64,000 nucleotides of DNA. Origin: Chlorops oryzae (taxonomy: Eukaryota; Arthropoda; Insecta; Diptera; Chloropidae). A program made the position numbers and the translations under genes. Below, piece after piece: positions 61,962-64,000 of the stretch; the stretch's first letter is position 1; the number at the start of each line of letters is the position of its first letter. The stretch is from the NCBI GenBank assembly GCA_020466095.1, contig CM035806.1, positions 2,040,602-2,104,601 on the forward strand, read 5' to 3'. A model generated the notes under the pieces. That model was not told where the DNA came from and ran no database searches. It was given only the letters and a program-made list of their open reading frames with translations.

Positions 61962-62205
61962 CTTAGTTTCGTTTTTATTAAAAAAATCGAAAAACTTTCT
62001 TTCTGCAGCTGCAGAAACTGTGGGGTTAGCACATTAAGTCATTAACAAATTTAACTAGTTCGTTAAAAGCAATTTCACCGAATCCATTTTTAAATAATCT
62101 TACTTTTTCCCAAAACGTTTCCAAGCTGGTGCAATTTTTTAAATCAACATTGGAAAGCCTTAAAAGAGACCACTGAGTTGCGATTACATCAGGGTCACAT
62201 TCAAT
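61962..62205 (-). pseudogene. hAT transposase C-terminal (dimerisation) domain remnant
   Basis: The minus strand reads ATQWSLLRLSNVDLKNCTSL, ETFWEKVRLFKNGFGEIAFN, ELVKFVNDLMC, then after a stop/frameshift SAAAERKFFDFFNKNET. FW-x2-V ... G-x3-F-x-EL followed by S-A-x-x-ER-x-F is the hAT C-terminal signature (family knowledge). Only the last ~80 codons survive. Confidence 0.75.
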
Positions 62206-62350
62206 TTAAATAACTGAAATTCGCAAGTAACGGCGAAATTGAAACATCATCTTCTGACAGAACTTTGACAGTGTAATGATAATTAAAGCTTTAAAATCTT
62301 CCCGACTGAAATCAAACGGTATTTAACTTGTGCAAAATGCAAAAAATTTT

Positions 62351-62396
62351 CAAATTTTTATGAATGAAAAAGAGCTTTTTCATTCATAAAAATTGA
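62351..62396. repeat. Near-perfect palindrome, 19-bp arms
   Basis: ATTTTTATGAATGAAAAAG, then AG, then CTTTTTCATTCATAAAAAT: the arms are exact complements around a two-base centre. Confidence 0.9.
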
Positions 62397-62649
62397 AAAT
62401 CCGAACGGATTCGATCCTGGAAACATAATCAGGCCGATTATTTTTATTCTCGCCTAGAAAACGAGAATCGAGGTATCAATTGAGTTGTGTAGAAGGCATC
62501 AATTAATAAATGCTGCCTTCGATTAATCGTGATACTGATGAATCGGATAGAGATTTTTTTCATCACTACGCCTCGCACCATGAACTCAATCACTGTTGCA
62601 GCTATACCAGTTTTTGAGAACAGGGTTGGCGCAAAATCACTTTCTTTAA

Positions 62650-62757
62650 ATACTAGGCCTGTTTCCCGTACTGCACGAAACTGCCGAAAACTGGCCAATG
62701 TTTTAAAAATGTATGAAAATTGGGCAGTTTCGTGTAGCACGGGAACATACCTAGTAT
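62650..62757. mobile_element. ~108-bp MITE with ~34-bp imperfect TIRs
   Basis: ATACTAGGCCTGTTTCCCGT (then ACTGCACGAAACTGCC) and the complement of the right end ATACTAGGTATGTTCCCGTG (then CTACACGAAACTGCC) pair; nested in the hAT remnant. Confidence 0.75.
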
Positions 62758-63195
62758 CATCGATTTGCAACCATCTGGAAAATGTACCAATTTGAGAAAT
62801 TGTGTACCAATGTACCAAACGATAAAAAATGTACCAATTTTGGTACAATTGTACCATAAGTGGCAACCGTGACGTCGAGCATCCAAATTCCTCTGAGGTC
62901 TTTTTAATTGAATATAAAAGAAAACAATATATATTGCAGCTCTGGAGACGCTTTCAGGTCCTTCCTTGCTTGTTCTATAAAGCACATTGCGAGGAGGGGA
63001 AAATTCTTCGAATTTCTTCCAATCGTGATAATTTTCGTAATTCGGCGAAATCTTTCAAAGGCCAAGCGGGGCACAGGAACTGAAATTGATATTCATGGGA
63101 TTCCGGGAAAAAGTTTTCTAATTAAAAAAAAAAAAACCTTTTAATTTTCGGCACTTGGTTTACTTTTTCCTAGATTTGCCCATATTCATACATAA

Positions 63196-63400
63196 ATGTT
63201 CCCGGGGAATTTACTTTTCTCGAGACTAAAATTCTCCTTTTTTAAATAGATAGGGTAAGGAAAATAATGGGTATGGGGGTCAAATACCCATTCGCCATCA
63301 AATTTCTTCCCACAAATATTTAAAAAAGAAGAAGTTTACTCTCGAGAAAAGTAAATTCCCCGGGAATTCGTTCCCCGGGAACATTCCGAATCGGGGCTGT
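63196..63400. mobile_element. ~205-bp inverted-repeat element (GTTCCCGGGGAATTTAC)
   Basis: TGTTCCCGGGGAATTTACTT (then TTCTCGAGA) on the left pairs with TCTCGAGAAAAGTAAATTCC (then CCGGGAA) on the right. A piece (AAAGTAAATTCCCCGGG) is also at 3,927-3,950. Confidence 0.75.
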
Positions 63401-63793
63401 ATGTTTTGCTAAGGGAAGCATCAATCATTCTTCAGTTATAATATTAATGCACAAATGACTTCCGCTTTCCGACTCCATAAATCTTAGGTATGTGGGCGGC
63501 ATCAACCAAGAAAAATTGAGCTCGTCAATACTTTGTTTATACTCTGGTCAGCATACATGGGTACGTCCAGTAGACGTGGACGTATGGGTACAGCAATTTT
63601 GATTTTTTTTTTTTTCCTATAATGTCTTAAATTTCTGAGTTATGAGCTTTTAAAAATTTAGGTACCCGTATTAACCCCTCTTAAAAACTTTTTCTTACAT
63701 AGTTTTCGGACCTTCTTGACCGATATTTTATTATTATTATGTAGGCTGTAAAGCACCACGACCTAAAAGATCTTTTGTTCAGCCCGTATTCCT

Positions 63794-63979
63794 TTAGCAT
63801 AATTGAAGACTATTAAAGAATCTTAGAATTTCTAAAGGACTGAAACGACTAATTCCTTGAGGGACCATTATTTTTGCCCCTAGACACGTGAGTCTGCGCC
63901 TAGCCGCAGCAGGGCAACTACATACAACATGCTCTGCTGTTTCCTGCTCTGACTTGCAAAGTCTACAGAGATCTTCGTT
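63794..63979 (-). pseudogene. LINE ORF2 C-terminus (third element)
   Basis: An uninterrupted minus-strand frame of about 61 codons reads NEDLCRLCKSEQETAEHVVC, SCPAAARRRLTCLGAK and ends SPLEILRFFNSLQLC before TAA (63,796-63,794). C-x2-C...H-x3-C-x-C-P is the C-terminal zinc knuckle of non-LTR elements. Upstream sequence is cut by AT-rich DNA near 63,985. It is the least decayed of the three LINE ends. Confidence 0.82.
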
Positions 63980-64000
63980 TGTTTATTACCCCCATATTTT

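Larger units (their letters stand above)
61511..62871. mobile_element. hAT element remnant, 1,361 bp, with transposase fragment
   Basis: The ends CAGGTTGCCACT and (complement) CACGGTTGCCACT are flanked by the exact 8-bp TSD ACGTCGAG (61,503-61,510; 62,872-62,879). Subterminal TTGTACCA/TGTACCAA repeats lie at both ends. It contains a hAT transposase C-terminal remnant (minus strand), the TA MITE at 61,774 and a small MITE at 62,650. Confidence 0.9.

Overview
The window is AT-rich nuclear DNA of a true fly, most likely a brachyceran/schizophoran dipteran. The evidence is short GT-AG introns, RpL11, Vps20 and Arp5 proteins that read as close relatives of the Drosophila ones, and dispersed repeats with the CAGA/GTCC microsatellite cores and CCACGCCCA boxes common in flies. 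I cannot name the genus from sequence alone. Nothing prokaryotic, viral or CRISPR-like is present.

Layout. Bases 1-27,000 hold no gene I can support. They are AT-rich intergenic (or very long intronic) DNA packed with non-autonomous transposons, many with readable terminal inverted repeats (TIRs) and target-site duplications (TSDs). From 27 kb onward seven genes can be rebuilt exon by exon: a GFOD1/2-type oxidoreductase (+, 27.1-28.3 kb); the ESCRT-III subunit Vps20/CHMP6 (-, 28.5-29.3 kb), tail to tail with it; RpL11 (-, 32.8-34.0 kb); an unrecognised 525-residue charged, helix-rich protein (+, 37.5-40.4 kb); the INO80 subunit Arp5 (+, 43.1-47.2 kb) with the complex I assembly factor NDUFAF3 nested antisense in its fifth intron (45.3-46.0 kb); the mitochondrial trifunctional protein beta subunit (-, 47.3-51.8 kb), tail to tail with Arp5; and membralin/TMEM259 (+, 54.9 kb onward), which runs off the right edge after nine exons. 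The genes are unrelated housekeeping functions; there is no operon-like logic. Two (GFOD-like and NDUFAF3) each carry one single-base frameshift at a homopolymer, which more probably reflects consensus error than gene death.

Mobile DNA is the main content. It includes hAT-type elements with exact 8-bp TSDs (2.8-3.7, 9.0-10.0, 11.2-11.3, 13.9-14.7, 46.3-46.6, 61.5-62.9 kb); a PIF/Harbinger deletion derivative with TTA TSDs that keeps the 5' ends of both its transposase and its MADF gene (34.3-35.2 kb); TTAA-flanked elements (40.7 and 60.4 kb); a four-copy 125-bp TA-flanked MITE; a foldback-like array (29.5-31.8 kb); a tRNA-derived SINE whose 3' tail matches the 3' end of a LINE in the same window; and three decayed LINE 3' ends. 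Several insertions are nested, so relative ages can be read directly.
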